Assembly (NCBI GenBank): GCA_922989275.2
Contig: OV277869.1
Span: 682,001-746,000 of the forward strand
Length of the DNA stretch: 64,000 nt
Origin: Gari tellinella
Lineage: Eukaryota > Mollusca > Bivalvia > Cardiida > Psammobiidae
Reading direction: 5' to 3'
Both the position numbers and the translations under genes were made by a program. This document shows, piece by piece, positions 27,667 through 38,399 of this stretch. The notes under the pieces are model-generated. The model saw only the letters and a list, made by a program, of their open reading frames with translations. It made no database searches and was not told the origin of the DNA. Within the stretch, counting starts at the first letter, position 1. Each line of letters starts with the position of its first letter.

Positions 27667-27880
27667 TTAACCCTTAGCCCGCCAAATAAATTGTCGTCTG
27701 CTATATTTCTCGTCTGCTTCAAGTTTCAAAGTGCTTCAAAGTTGCTCAAAATTGCTGAAAATGTTGTCCGAGTGTCAAACAGCTTGGATCCGGATGAGAC
27801 GCCGAGTTACTCGGCGTCTAATCCGGATCCAAGCTGTTTGCATATAAAGCTATAGTCGTGAGTGGCAGGCTAAGGGTTAA
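27667..27880. mobile_element. Family C MITE inserted at TTAA in a family B hairpin arm
   Basis: Flanking sequence GTGCATTAA...TTAAGACACATTCTGC is a family B hairpin interrupted by this copy. Confidence 0.8.
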
Positions 27881-28454
27881 GACACATTCTGCTTTACTTT
27901 CAACCTGCTTTAGGTGGCCACCTATTTTCAAAATTAGAAACATGCTATGGGGTAATGGGTAAAATGAAATTGCCTATTTGGAAAGAGCCTGATGAGAGGA
28001 AGTGCCATTTGCAAAGGCCATAACTCTGACATCATTGTTTTTTGAGTTATTTCCCTTTGTGATATTTTCTTGTCAAGAAGACAACTTCAGTTCTACTGAT
28101 GCTATTGTAATGAAATTTTATGTATGGAAAGAAACTGATGAGAGAAAATGCCATGCACAAGGGCAGCAATATTTAGTTCTTCCCCTTTGTCATATTTTAT
28201 TGTCAGGAAAATAATTCCAGTTCTGTTGACGCTAGTGAAATAATTATCATTTATTGGAAATGGAAATAGCTTGATAAGAGGATGTGTCATGGATAAGGGT
28301 CATAAGCTTGGCAACAAAATTCACTTTTGTCATGTTTTCTTGTCTGGAAGATAACTCCATTTATAGTTATATTAAAATGTTGTCTTGCCCAGTCAACTTA
28401 GGTACAAACTTCAATGTCCTCAGGTGAGCGAATTAAGGGCCATGGCCCTCTTGT

Positions 28455-28720
28455 TTTATTAACCCAGGGTCCCCTTGTGTTTACATCTGTATAGATTTAA
28501 TAAATTTAGGAGCCTCTCTTTCTTTCTACCACATGACAATACACTAAATGCAATCCCAAAAGATAATATATTTTTATGTCTTTGCACGGCATTGTTTAGG
28601 GCATAAGTATTGTTTTTGTCTGTCTGTCCACAACTTTAACATTGGCCATAGCTTTGGAACTACATTTAATAGATACTTCATATTTGTCGAGTGTAAGAGA
28701 GTTTCATGACATGTCTTTGG
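28455..28720. other. Spacer, no gene recognised
   Basis: AT-rich; the 28580-28690 part resembles the repeat style of the Helitron-like elements (GCATAAGTATTGTTTTTGTC...) without clear ends. Confidence 0.3.
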
Positions 28721-28722
28721 GA

Positions 28723-28828
28723 ATGAGTTGAGTCTTAGATCCTTCTCAAGCATTTGATTGATCAGATTTGAGCAATATCTTAATTTGACCAATCAAATAC
28801 TTGGGAACAATCAGACTCGACTCAAACT
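28723..28828. repeat. Palindromic MITE, family J
   Basis: Arms GAGTTGAGTCTTAGATC and GATTGTTCCC-type complement; centre AGATTTGAGCAATATCTTAA. Confidence 0.65.
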
Positions 28829-29028
28829 GTTTAAAACCTTCGATCCATGTCATTGAAGATGAATGACAGCAGAATTTTGCATGCAGTCTTTCATATAAAA
28901 CTATGTTGTTTACTTTTTACCATTTTATGAATGCATGATATTAATTGAATAAATTATGTGATAGAATTTTTGGTCAGTTTTGTGTATTGCAATTCATGAC
29001 ATGAGGATATGGTTGTTTTGCAGGGTTA

Positions 29029-29242
29029 TTAACCCTTAGCCTGCCACTCACGACTATAGCTCCATATGCAAACAGCTTGGATCCGGATGAGACGCCGAGA
29101 AACTCGGCGTCTCATCCGGATCCAAGCTGTTTGACACTCGGACAACATTTTCAGCAATTTTGAGCAACTTTGAAGCACTTTGAAACTTGAAGCAGACGAG
29201 AAATATAGCAGACGGCAATTTATTTGGCGGGCTAAGGGTTAA
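29029..29242. mobile_element. Family C MITE
   Basis: TTAA-bounded, inverted relative to 14932; hairpin 29069-29134 nearly perfect. Confidence 0.85.
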
Positions 29243-29379
29243 TTATATTGTCAATATACCGGTAGGTATAAACATAGAGAATTATACATGATGCTCATTA
29301 TTTATCATATTTAATAAATGAGTTTACTAAAATAACATGACACAAGCAAGTGTCATATTTATGTAAGTAAACAGGTTTA

Positions 29380-29631
29380 TTAACCCATTACCCAATAGTC
29401 TGTTTCTAGTTTTGAAGACATGTAATCAATTAAAGCAGGTTGAAAGTAAAGCAGAATGCGCCTTAGGGCGCATTCTGCTTTACTTTCAGCCTGCTTTAAG
29501 CTACCCTCTGCTAGGAATTATAAGATATTTCTTACCGAAAATGTTCATGACTGTACAAATTGGAACTATTTTCTTCAGTTGAGTAATAAATAAAACGCGC
29601 TAAAAGTCGCTCCTATTGGGGAAAGGGTTAA
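29380..29631. mobile_element. Family B MITE
   Basis: TTAA-bounded; hairpin 29433-29503, arms nearly perfect. Confidence 0.8.
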
Positions 29632-29918
29632 AAATAATAAGTAATGAGTATGAATATTAGATTTTGTTTATAACATAAACATGTTCAACACCTATTTAGG
29701 TACTTGAATCCGTAGTTTTTGTAGTATCTCCACCAAATATATTTTCTGCCAAAACGTGATGTTTATGGTAACATTATCACAAATGTTGTCATTTGGTGCC
29801 CGCTTTATGCAGCTTTATGTCCAGGTTGGGCTGGAGAACAAAAAACAATATTACTCTTGTGTAATACCAAAAATATTGCACAGGTTAATGCAACAGAAAT
29901 GTTTATACATGCATTATA

Positions 29919-30302
29919 CAGTTGAACCCCTCCAAACTGGGACCTCTAAATACCGGAATTCTCTCTAAACAGGACAAAAACGTTGGTCCCATTTCCAACG
30001 TTTCTTTATTTTAACCCATTACACCATAAATATGCCTTTGATTTATTCTTACAATTTGATTTATTCCTTCATGAACATGTATTATCAGAAATATTTTTTA
30101 TATTTTAACAGATGATAGCTTAAAGCAGGTTGAACGTAAAGCAGAATGCTCCGTAAGGCGCATTCTGCTTTACTTTCAACCTGCTTTAAGTGGTCAGCTA
30201 TATTTCATTCTAGAAACAAGCTATGGAGTAATGGGTTAAAACCCCTCTAAACCGGAATTTTATATTGTCCCCACACATGTCCGGTTTAGAGGGGTTTCAC
30301 TG
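29919..30302. mobile_element. Composite MITE: CCCCTCTAAACCGG element carrying a family B copy
   Basis: TA-flanked outer ends CAGTTGAACCCCTCCAAAC and GGTTTAGAGGGGTTTCACTG. The family B insert occupies 30011-30239 at TTAA. Confidence 0.8.
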
Positions 30303-30387
30303 TATATCTTACAGGTACATGTAAGTGATACCGAATTTCTAGTGCTAATAATGTGCCATGACAGTATTTGCATGTCTGTTTATCACC

Positions 30388-30631
30388 TTAACCCATTACT
30401 CCATAACCTGTTTCTAGTTTTGAAGACAGGTGACCACTTAAAGCAGTCTGAATGTAAAGCAGAATATGCCTTAAGGCATGTTTTACTTTACTTTCAGGCT
30501 GTTTACAGCTTCCATCTTGTAGGATAAAGAAATTATTTCTTAAAGTGTATATTTATGCCTGTTTAAAAATAGAAAATATTTTCTTCGGTGGAGGAATATA
30601 TTCTAGGTGTATGTATGGAGTAATGGGTTAA
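30388..30631. mobile_element. Family B MITE
   Basis: TTAA-bounded; hairpin diverged at 30440-30510. Confidence 0.75.
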
Positions 30632-30680
30632 TAATTACACTTTTCATGCTTCAAGATTAGTGCCTTAACCCCTGTAGCTA

Positions 30681-30926
30681 CAGTGGAGAAACTGTTATTC
30701 TTTCCCAATAAACGCGTTTACGCTAAAACTATTATTTGCAGTGCAAACAGTTTGGAGCCAGATCAGACGCCGGGTAACCCGGCATCTGATCAGGCTCCAA
30801 ACTGTTTGCCACCAAGATAAATATGAAATATCAGAATTGTCCAAAAGTTGTTCTTTTCTACGTTTTAGCGCTTTGCGTTTGCGTACGTTTGCGTTTAAAC
30901 GGGAAAGAATAACAGATTCTCCACTG
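30681..30926. mobile_element. Family A MITE
   Basis: TA-flanked, hairpin 30746-30812 with GCCGGGTAACCCGGC apex. Confidence 0.85.
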
Positions 30927-30949
30927 TATTTGGAGATTACAGTACTCCC

Positions 30950-31289
30950 TCTCTACAACGGCTCCGATCAACGATTCACTCTTTACAACAGCACTTGCTG
31001 CTGTTCTCCAAATAAGACAATTAAGTCCAACCGTTTCATGGATGCAAGGTGTTCTGTCGTTTGCTGTTTTTCTCAAATTTACATAATTGGACTTTTTGAC
31101 AGAAAAAAAACCTACAAGTGATAAACAACTTGAATCCAGATCAGATGCCGCATTATGCGGCCTCTGATCTGGATTCAAGCTGTTTGCAAATGTAAGCCAA
31201 TTACCCTCCCTATAACGACTCCCTCGGAACAAATCCACACAATCTTTGTCCCCCATTGGCGTTGCGTGTCATTGTAGAGAGGGAGGGAT
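30950..31289. mobile_element. Family G MITE
   Basis: Left CTCCCTCTCTACAACGGCTCC and right TTGTAGAGAGGGAGGGATGTA; hairpin 31127-31192. It abuts the family A copy. Confidence 0.7.
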
Positions 31290-31413
31290 GTATCTCATGA
31301 TGTTAAGTTTTTGATAAAATAAAATATACATTACACTACAATAAAGAGTATAATCTATGTGTGTCTAACTTTTATTTATTTCAATCCATCTACACTAATA
31401 ACATAAAATTTCT

Positions 31414-31630
31414 TTAACCCTTTCCCTTATAGAGGCGACTTTTAGCTCATGAATTTTATTCATCCGCTGAAGAAAATAGTTCCAATATATACCGTAATGA
31501 ATATGTGTCATATTTAATACTTTCCTTATTCTAGCAGGTAATGGCTTAAAGCATTCTGCTTTATTTTCAACCTGCTTTATGTAGTCACCTATTTTCAAAA
31601 CTAGAAACAGGCTATCTGGTAAAGGGTTAA
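31414..31630. mobile_element. Family B MITE, one hairpin arm deleted
   Basis: TTAA-bounded, ends CCCTTTCCCTTATAGAGGCG and GGTAAAGGG. Confidence 0.7.
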
Positions 31631-31633
31631 GTC

Positions 31634-31947
31634 TAACCTATTACCCCATAACCACCTTTTTATGCCTCTGATTTATTCCTCCTGAAAAAAGTCCCAATTG
31701 ATACAGTCATGAATATGTATTATGTGAAATATTTTCTGTAATTATTCTAACAGATTAAAGTAGGTTGAAAGTAAAGCAGAATGTGCCTTAAGGTGCATTC
31801 TGCTCTACTTTCAGCCTGCTTTAAGCTTCCATCTCCTAGAAAATAGAAAATATTTCTTGTAATACATGTTCATGACATTACAAATTGGAACTACATGTAT
31901 TTTCTTCAGTGGAGGAATAAAGGTGTATTTATGGGGTAATGGGTTAA
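31634..31947. mobile_element. Family B MITE
   Basis: Hairpin 31755-31825; right TTAA at 31944, followed by a stray half hairpin (31950-31982). Confidence 0.7.
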
Positions 31948-32065
31948 GACACATTCTGCTTTACTTTCAACCTGCTTTAAGTGGAAACCTGTATTAAACA
32001 CAAGAGGCATGCTATGGAATATATGGTTAACTCGCCCGGAAAGCTATTGAACTCTTCCGACACCT

Positions 32066-32220
32066 GTACAGTGTTCCATCTCTACAACAACACGAAGATT
32101 GTGTGTGTTGGTCAGAGGGAGTTGTTATAGGGATGTTATTGGCTTACATTTGCAAACAGCTTGAATCCACATCAGATGCCGTGTAACGCGGCTTCTGGTC
32201 TAGATTCAAGCTGTTTGGCA
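32066..32220. mobile_element. Family G MITE, truncated
   Basis: TACAGTGTTCCATCTCTACAA left end; hairpin 32154-32218; the right half is missing where a family D MITE begins. Confidence 0.55.
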
Positions 32221-32236
32221 CTGGCCAGGTGACAGC

Positions 32237-32487
32237 TTAACTCTTTCCTCCCTGAAACTTTAAATAGAAAATTCCAGTTTCCATTTTAGTCTGGTCCATT
32301 TCTGACTTTTAAGGGTTGTTTTTGTCAATGTTTGGAATTATGACAAACAGTGAAGACCCTGATCAGAGGGCTCCTTTCGGAGCCCTCTGATCTGGGTCTT
32401 CACTGTTTGCATAGGACAAGTGTACTTTTCACACGTACACTGTTTGAAAACAACGCCAATATGCGGGACTAGGGTTCAAAGGGTTAA
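32237..32487. mobile_element. Family D MITE
   Basis: TTAA-bounded; hairpin 32344-32408 perfect over about 30 pairs, close to 13851-14101. Confidence 0.85.
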
Positions 32488-32542
32488 AGCAAGGTGACCG
32501 TAAAACAGAAAGTTCCCAAAGGATAATCAGTATTCTACTGCC

Positions 32543-32756
32543 TTAACCCTTAGCCCGCCAAATAAATTGTCGTCTGCTTTATTTCTCGTCTGCTTCAAGT
32601 TTCAAAGTGCTTCAAAGTTGCTCAAAATTGCTGAAAATGTTGTCCGAGTGTCAAACAGCTTGGATCCGGATGAGACGCCGAGTTACTCGGCGTCTCATCC
32701 GGATCCAAGCTGTTTGCATATGGAGCTATAGTCGTGAGTGGCAGGCTAAGGGTTAA
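32543..32756. mobile_element. Family C MITE
   Basis: TTAA-bounded; hairpin 32655-32720. Almost identical to 29029-29242 in reverse, suggesting recent activity. Confidence 0.85.
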
Positions 32757-33380
32757 TCGTCAAATAATTTAAAAAATAGTAGTCGCAGTAGAGAGGTTTT
32801 ACTGTAACCCATTCACTGCCTTTCACCCCCAGTAAAACAGTTTGGATCATAATTAGACGCCGTGTACATGTAACGCGATTTCTGATCAGGATCCTAACTG
32901 TTTTCCACGGATTTCAATATTTCTTAAGTCAAAAAACCTAGATTTAAATTACATAAATGAAAGCAGACGACACTTGTTCGAAGCAGATGATGTCATGACA
33001 GTTTTCAAAGGGTTGAACCAGTATGAGTTGTCTCCCCTCTATTATAACCAGTGGCAGCGTGCAAAAGGTATTGGGCCATCAAATAGACCGGATGTAAAGA
33101 AGTCCGGCAAAGAAATAGTGCCAAACGTTTTGCCTCAGAATAGCTTTTTGTCTAGAAATATTTACTGTTTTGAGCCTTTTATGTAATACATGGATACTAG
33201 AGAATAGATACACATACTTTCTGTCATGATAGATGGGTTTTTGGAGAAATTATGTGAGCTGAAGTGATATGTCCCTGTTTTAGCCGGTGCCTATTTCAAA
33301 ATGTAGCAAAACACCAGTCATGTCACTGAAGCCAAGAGATTTTTCTTATATGCCACATGACCCCCTGTTTTCTCTGCATT
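32757..33380. other. MITE remnant and unassigned sequence
   Basis: 32808-33017 resembles the family H MITE (CATTCACTGCC start, hairpin 32838-32907, AGCAGACGACA word, AAAGGGTT end). A 70-codon frame at 32974-33186 has no recognisable family. Nothing else seen. Confidence 0.4.
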
Positions 33381-34676
33381 TTTAGCTCACCTGAGCACAA
33401 AGTGCTCAAGATGAGCTATTGTAATCGGTCGCCGTACGTCGGTGTCGTCTGTTCACAATTTGTTTCAAATAACTTCTTCTCTGAAACCAATGGCCCAATT
33501 TTAACAAAACTTGGTCAGATACAAACTGTAGTTGTGAGCTTCAAAAATTGTTGAAAAAAGTAGGTGGGGCTATCGGTCTTGTTGCTTTGGCAACCATGCA
33601 CAATATCTAAAAAAAATCTTCTCAAAAACTACTGGTCCGATTTCAATTTGGTTTTCACCAAAAATTTGTCAATTAATATACTTTCAAAACTGTTCAAAGA
33701 ATTTTGATCCGTCAAAAAACATGGCCGCCAGAGGGCGTGGTCATTTTCCGTATTTACGTAATATTGACAACCAAAGTGAAAACTTTAAAAATCTTTTTGT
33801 CAAAAACCATAAGTCCTAGGACAACCAAATTTCATATGTAGCATCATGTTGTGAACCTTTACCAAGATTGTTCAAATAATGACCCCGGGTCAAAAATGGC
33901 CCGCCCCGGGGCTTATCAGTTTTCATAGGGAAACCTTTAAAACTCTAATTCTCTGAAACTGTATGGCCTAGACCTTTTATATTTGGCATGTAGTTTTGCC
34001 TCATTGTCCTCTACCAAGATTGTTCAAATCAAGACCCCCAGGTCAAAAATGGCCCCGCCCCGGGGCTTATCAGTTTTACATAGAGTTATATAGGAAACCT
34101 TTAAAAATCTACTACTCTGAAACTGTATGGCCTAGACCTTTTAGATTTTGCATGTAGCTTTGCCTTATGGTCCTCTACCAAGATTATTCAAATCATGACC
34201 CCGGGTCGAAAATGGCCCCGCCCCGGGGCTTATCAGTTTTACATAGAGTTATATAGGACAACCTTTAAAACTCTTCTTCTCTGATACTGTATGGCCTAGA
34301 CCTTTTATATTTTGCATGTAGCTTTGCCTTATGGTCCTCTACCAAGATTGTTCAAATCATGACCCCCGGGTCAAAAATGGCCCCGCCCCGGGGCTTATCA
34401 GTTTTACATAGAGTTATATAGGAAAACCTTTAAAACTCTTCTTCTCTGATACTGTATGGCCTAGACCTTTTATATTTGGCATGTAGCTTTGCCTTAGGAC
34501 TTTTTATATAGTTTCCATATTTTTCCTTTTTGCTCAAACAGTAATAATGTCAAACGGATTCTGAGTTACTTCTTCATGCAACAGTCCACATACATGCAAT
34601 GACAAACTTAATTTTGCATTGAGTATTACACAATAGTTCCTCAGGTGAGCGATTTAGGACCGCATGCGGCTCTTGT
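33381..34676 (+). mobile_element. Helitron/Pearl-like element with about 170-bp repeats
   Basis: Left hairpin AGCTCACCTGAGCACAAAG / AGATGAGCTA. About four repeats contain GGCCCCGCCCCGGGGCTTATC and TGTATGGCCTAGACC (33880-34500). Right end CCTCAGGTGAGCG, CCGCATGCGG hairpin, CTCTTGTT. Confidence 0.75.
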
Positions 34677-35412
34677 TCACTTGTGCAAGGGTGTATCTTT
34701 GTTGGAAATATAGGGTAGCAGCTGTGGTTGGAATAAAAATTGTATATTTTCGACCTTGGAAATGACGCATTTTATATAAGTTATATAGGAGAGCCGTTTT
34801 GGTGTACCATGCCCGAAAGAGTTCGGCCTAACTCGGTTTGTGGACCTGCCCAGAACTCATTTCTCTAGCTTTAAATTAATATTGAAAGGACAGCTCCCCT
34901 AAACTACTCCCAAATCAGCTGTAAATTCTCTTGGAGTGGAGTGATTTTTTCGAGAAGAAGACAAAGTTAAGTTTCGATGGTGCTTTTTCAATAACTAACT
35001 TTTCTAACTAATACTTATTCTATTGGAAAAAACATGTGAATTTTCTGCAGAGCAGAACGAGAGCACCGCTAACGGTACATATTACGCCCGCTTTCAAACA
35101 AATACAAATGTATATAGTATTGAGTACATCAAGGGCAGATAAAGCGACAAATCGAATGAACCTAAAAAGTGACTCAGATTCAGATTTTGATGCATATAAC
35201 ATTTATATGTGAAGTTTTATTAATAACCTAACAGTTTTGCGGAAAAACTCCGGACAAGTTAATGTTGACGGACGAACTAACGGGGCGGACGAATGAAAGG
35301 ACGGACAGGGCAACGCCAATATACGAACATATTTAGAGGTGGGCGGATTAAAAAGCTTGGTATAGAATACAACAGATACCACGTAATTTTTTCCTAATAA
35401 ACACGTTTGTGC
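34677..35412. other. Spacer, no gene recognised
   Basis: No exon-like block or known repeat recognised; a GACGGACGAACTAACGGGGC-type stretch near 35265-35315 is locally repetitive. Confidence 0.3.
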
Positions 35413-35670
35413 TTAACCCTTTACCTGATAGGCTATTTCTAGTATTGAAGATAGTTGACCACTTAAAGCAGGTTGAAAGTAAAGCAGAATGCGCCTTAAG
35501 GCACATTTTGCTTTAAAATACTTTCAGCCAGCTTTAAGCTTCCATATGTTAAAATATAGAAAATATTCCTTATACTATTATATTCATGGCTGATTAAATT
35601 GGAACTATTGTCTTCAGCGGAGGAATAAATAATATTCGCTAAAAGGCGCTTCTATGGGGGAAAGGGTTAA
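35413..35670. mobile_element. Family B MITE
   Basis: TTAA-bounded; hairpin 35462-35540 with a short insertion in one arm. Confidence 0.8.
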
Positions 35671-35704
35671 ACCCTTATGACCTTTGCAAACAGTTTGAAC
35701 CCAG

Positions 35705-35946
35705 GGGCCCGTTTCATAAAACTTCGTAAGACAAATGTTGTCGTAAGTCAGATTATAAAAGTCTCAATTATTATTTATTCCTCCATCTAATCCTATCTTG
35801 TGCAATCTTTTTGGAATCGTCTTGAAAAGACGATTCCAAAAAGATGTTACAAGACAGGATTAGATAGAGAAATCAGAGATTAAATGTATTTTAAAGTTTT
35901 GACTTACGACAACATTTGTCGTAAGATGTTTTATGAAACGGGTCCC
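35705..35946. mobile_element. Palindromic MITE, GGGCCCGTTTCATAAAAC ends (family K)
   Basis: Left GGGCCCGTTTCATAAAACTT, right GTTTTATGAAACGGGTCCC; inner arms AATCCTATCTTGTGCAATC and complement. It interrupts a degraded family A hairpin. Second copy at 52142-52383. Confidence 0.8.
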
Positions 35947-36140
35947 AGGTCAGACTCGGGTTACCCGGCGTCTGATCGGGTTTCCGAACTGTTTTAAGTG
36001 TACTGCGATTGGGGTTCGTTTGTGTTTATATGGGAAAACATAACGTCTTATCCATTGTGAATTCCTAGAATGTGGAGAGAACTCCTATAAAAAATCTCTC
36101 TCGGTACAGAAGGAGGAAATCTCTCTATATGAATGTGATA

Positions 36141-36321
36141 CAGTCGAACTTCGATATCTCGAACTCGGTTATTTCGAGCATACCCGTAGTACTCATAGTT
36201 AAAACGTTTGACTATGAACTACGGGTATGTTCGACTTAACCTAGCATGAAATAATGTAGCTCATGTGTCGAAATATCGGTTAGTTCGAGTTAAGCGAGTT
36301 TGAGATATCGAAGTTCGACTG
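36141..36321. mobile_element. Tc1/mariner-type MITE (CAGTCGAACTTCGATATC ends)
   Basis: TA-flanked with ends CAGTCGAACTTCGATATCTC and GAGATATCGAAGTTCGACTG; centre palindrome ACGGGTATG. The ends are of a widespread animal MITE type. Confidence 0.8.
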
Positions 36322-36386
36322 TATAAAAGAAGAAATACGGTGGTAGCGAGGAGAGAAATCGCATTTGTCTGGTGGAGATACATACA

Positions 36387-36576
36387 GTGGTGAAAACGTT
36401 ATTCTTTCCAGGTAAACGCGTTTACGCGAAAACTATTTTTTCCAGCGCAAACAGTAACCCGTCGTCTGATAAGGCTCCAAACTGTTTGCCACTCAGATAA
36501 CAATGAAAATTCAGAGTCGTCAAAAAGTTGTCTTTTTCTACATTTCAGTATTTTGCGTTTCGTTTGCGTTTAAACG
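36387..36576. mobile_element. Family A MITE, right end lost
   Basis: CAGTGGTGAAAACGTTATTC start; half hairpin; breaks into a purine-rich tract. Confidence 0.65.
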
Positions 36577-37060
36577 AGTAATAGAGGGGATAGAAATCAC
36601 TCAATATCGTGAGGAGAGAACCAGAGACATCTTGTCAGAGAGGAAAACATTTCTCGGGGGGAAAAGGAGAGACACAATCTCTGCAGAGACGAAGTTAGAC
36701 AGAAAAACACAGACAGAGAAGCAAATACGAAACGAGAGAGAGAGAGAGAGAGAGAGACAAACAAACATATAGATAGACAGAAAGACGAAGTAGACATAAA
36801 GAGAAGACAGGATATAAATATATCTTCAGAGAGGGAGCTATAGACAGAGAAATGCAGAAAGATTGAGAAGCAAAAACAAAGCAAGAAAGAGAGTGGGACA
36901 GATAGATAGAAAGACGGAGGAGACATAAAAAGAAGACAGGAGAGAAACATTCCTACAGAGAGGAAGCTAGACAGAGAAGCGAAGGCAAAACAAGATAGAG
37001 AGACAGACATATAGATAAACAGAAAGACGGAGGAAACATAGAGAGGGAAATAGAGTGAGA
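36577..37060. repeat. GA-rich low-complexity tract
   Basis: Purine-rich strand built of AGAGA, GACAGA, AAAGACGGAGGA-like words with a (GA)n run at 36734-36757. Frames open across it are artefacts. Confidence 0.9.
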
Positions 37061-37064
37061 TATA

Positions 37065-37457
37065 CAGTAAAACCCCTCTAAACCGGAACCTCTAAATACC
37101 GGAATTCTCTCTAAACCGGACAAAAATGTTGGTCCCGTTTACAACCATTCTTTACTTTAACCCATTACACCATAAATATGCCTTTTTACGCCTTTGATTT
37201 TGAACATGTATCATCAGAAATATTTTCTATACTCTAGCAGATGATATCTTAAAGCAGGTTGAAAGTAAAGCAGAATGCGCCTTAAGGCGCATTCTGCTAA
37301 TACATTCAACCTGCTTTAAGTAATCAGCTATTCCATACTAGAAACAAGCTATGGGTTAAAACCCCTCTAAACCGGAAACCCCTCTAAACCGGAAACCCCT
37401 CTAAACCGGACATTTATGTTGTCACCCACACATGTCCGGTTTAGAGGGGTTTCACTG
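37065..37457. mobile_element. Composite MITE: CCCCTCTAAACCGG element carrying a family B copy
   Basis: Ends CAGTAAAACCCCTCTAAACC and GGTTTAGAGGGGTTTCACTG. Family B insert near 37157-37356 at the same internal point as at 29919 and 48154. The word CCCCTCTAAACCGGAAA is locally triplicated. Confidence 0.8.
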
Positions 37458-37810
37458 TACAGACAGGAAAAGGTACGAGAGAGAGTGAGACATGGCGGCG
37501 AGAAGCCACAGAGAGCTTATTAGAGGAGAGTTAAGATCATCGAAATATCTCCGTTAAGAACTTAAAAAGTTCTAAGGCACTGGGTCGTATTTTGTTCCAT
37601 ATATTGGAAAGCTCCTGCTAGAGAGAAATGCACTAAAACGACAAGGACATAAATGTCATCATCATGCCGCTTCTCTTCCAGTTTTCACAAACTGATTTGC
37701 ATAAAATCCGATATAACATAAAATTCCCATCGTTTCATTTAATTCTGTTTTTTAGTTCAGACCTAAAAGTGTCCAAATGTCTTCACGTGCACTTTAAGAT
37801 TAGTGTTCCA

Positions 37811-38024
37811 TAACCCCTTCACTGCCGTGACGTCATCATTTTTTAAAGAATTGTCGTCTGCTTTTATTTTTCAACTTTAAATTTGAATTATTTTGACTTC
37901 AAAAATATTGAAATGAATGTCGAACAGTATGGATCCTAGCCAGACGCCGCGTTACGCGGCGTCTGATCTGGATCCAAACTGTTTGCAAAATCAGTAAAGT
38001 CGCGATCAGCAGGCAAAGGGTTAA
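37811..38024. mobile_element. Family H MITE (CTTCACTGCCGTGACGTCATC end)
   Basis: Ends CCCCTTCACTGCCGTGACG and CAGGCAAAGGGGTT-like; hairpin 37921-37987 with GCCGCGTTACGCGGC apex. TGACGTCA in the terminus. Confidence 0.7.
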
Positions 38025-38143
38025 ATCTTTCAACACCTTGGACCTGTTTAAAATATACTCATGGCATTTGCTAACAGTGTAGACCTAGTACTTATTTAAT
38101 TACTTAAAATTCCAAGTAGACTGGTTCGCATGTTGGTAACTTA

Positions 38144-38389
38144 CAGTGGAGAATCTGTTATTCTTTCCCAATAAACGCGTTTACGCTAAAACTATTATTT
38201 GCAGTGCAAACAGTTTGGAGCCAGATCAGACGCCGGGTAACCCGGCGTCTGATCAGGCTCCAAACTGTTTGCCACCAAGATAAACAAGAATTATCAGAAT
38301 TGTCCAAAAGTTGTTCTTTTTTACGTTTTAGTGCTTTGCGTTTGCGTACGTTTGCGTTTAAACGGGAAAGAATAACAGATTCTCCACTG
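38144..38389. mobile_element. Family A MITE
   Basis: TA-flanked, near identical to 30681-30926; hairpin 38209-38274. Confidence 0.85.
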
Positions 38390-38399
38390 TAAATGATCC

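Larger units (their letters stand above)
26672..28454 (+). mobile_element. Helitron/Pearl-like element
   Basis: Left end TTAGCTCACCTGAGCC with hairpin to GGTGAGCTA; right end CCTCAGGTGAGCG, a GGGCCATGGCCC hairpin, and CTCTTGTT. It contains a (GTCC/GTCT) tract, a 170-bp-type repeat near 28000-28350, and nested MITEs. Confidence 0.7.

Noticed and set aside
32974..33186. 70-codon frame MFEADDVMTVFKG...
   Set aside because: Starts within a MITE end and shows no family, splice sites or conservation that can be seen here.
36597..37010. 137-codon minus-strand frame rich in Ser/Leu/Phe
   Set aside because: It is the complement of a purine-rich low-complexity tract.
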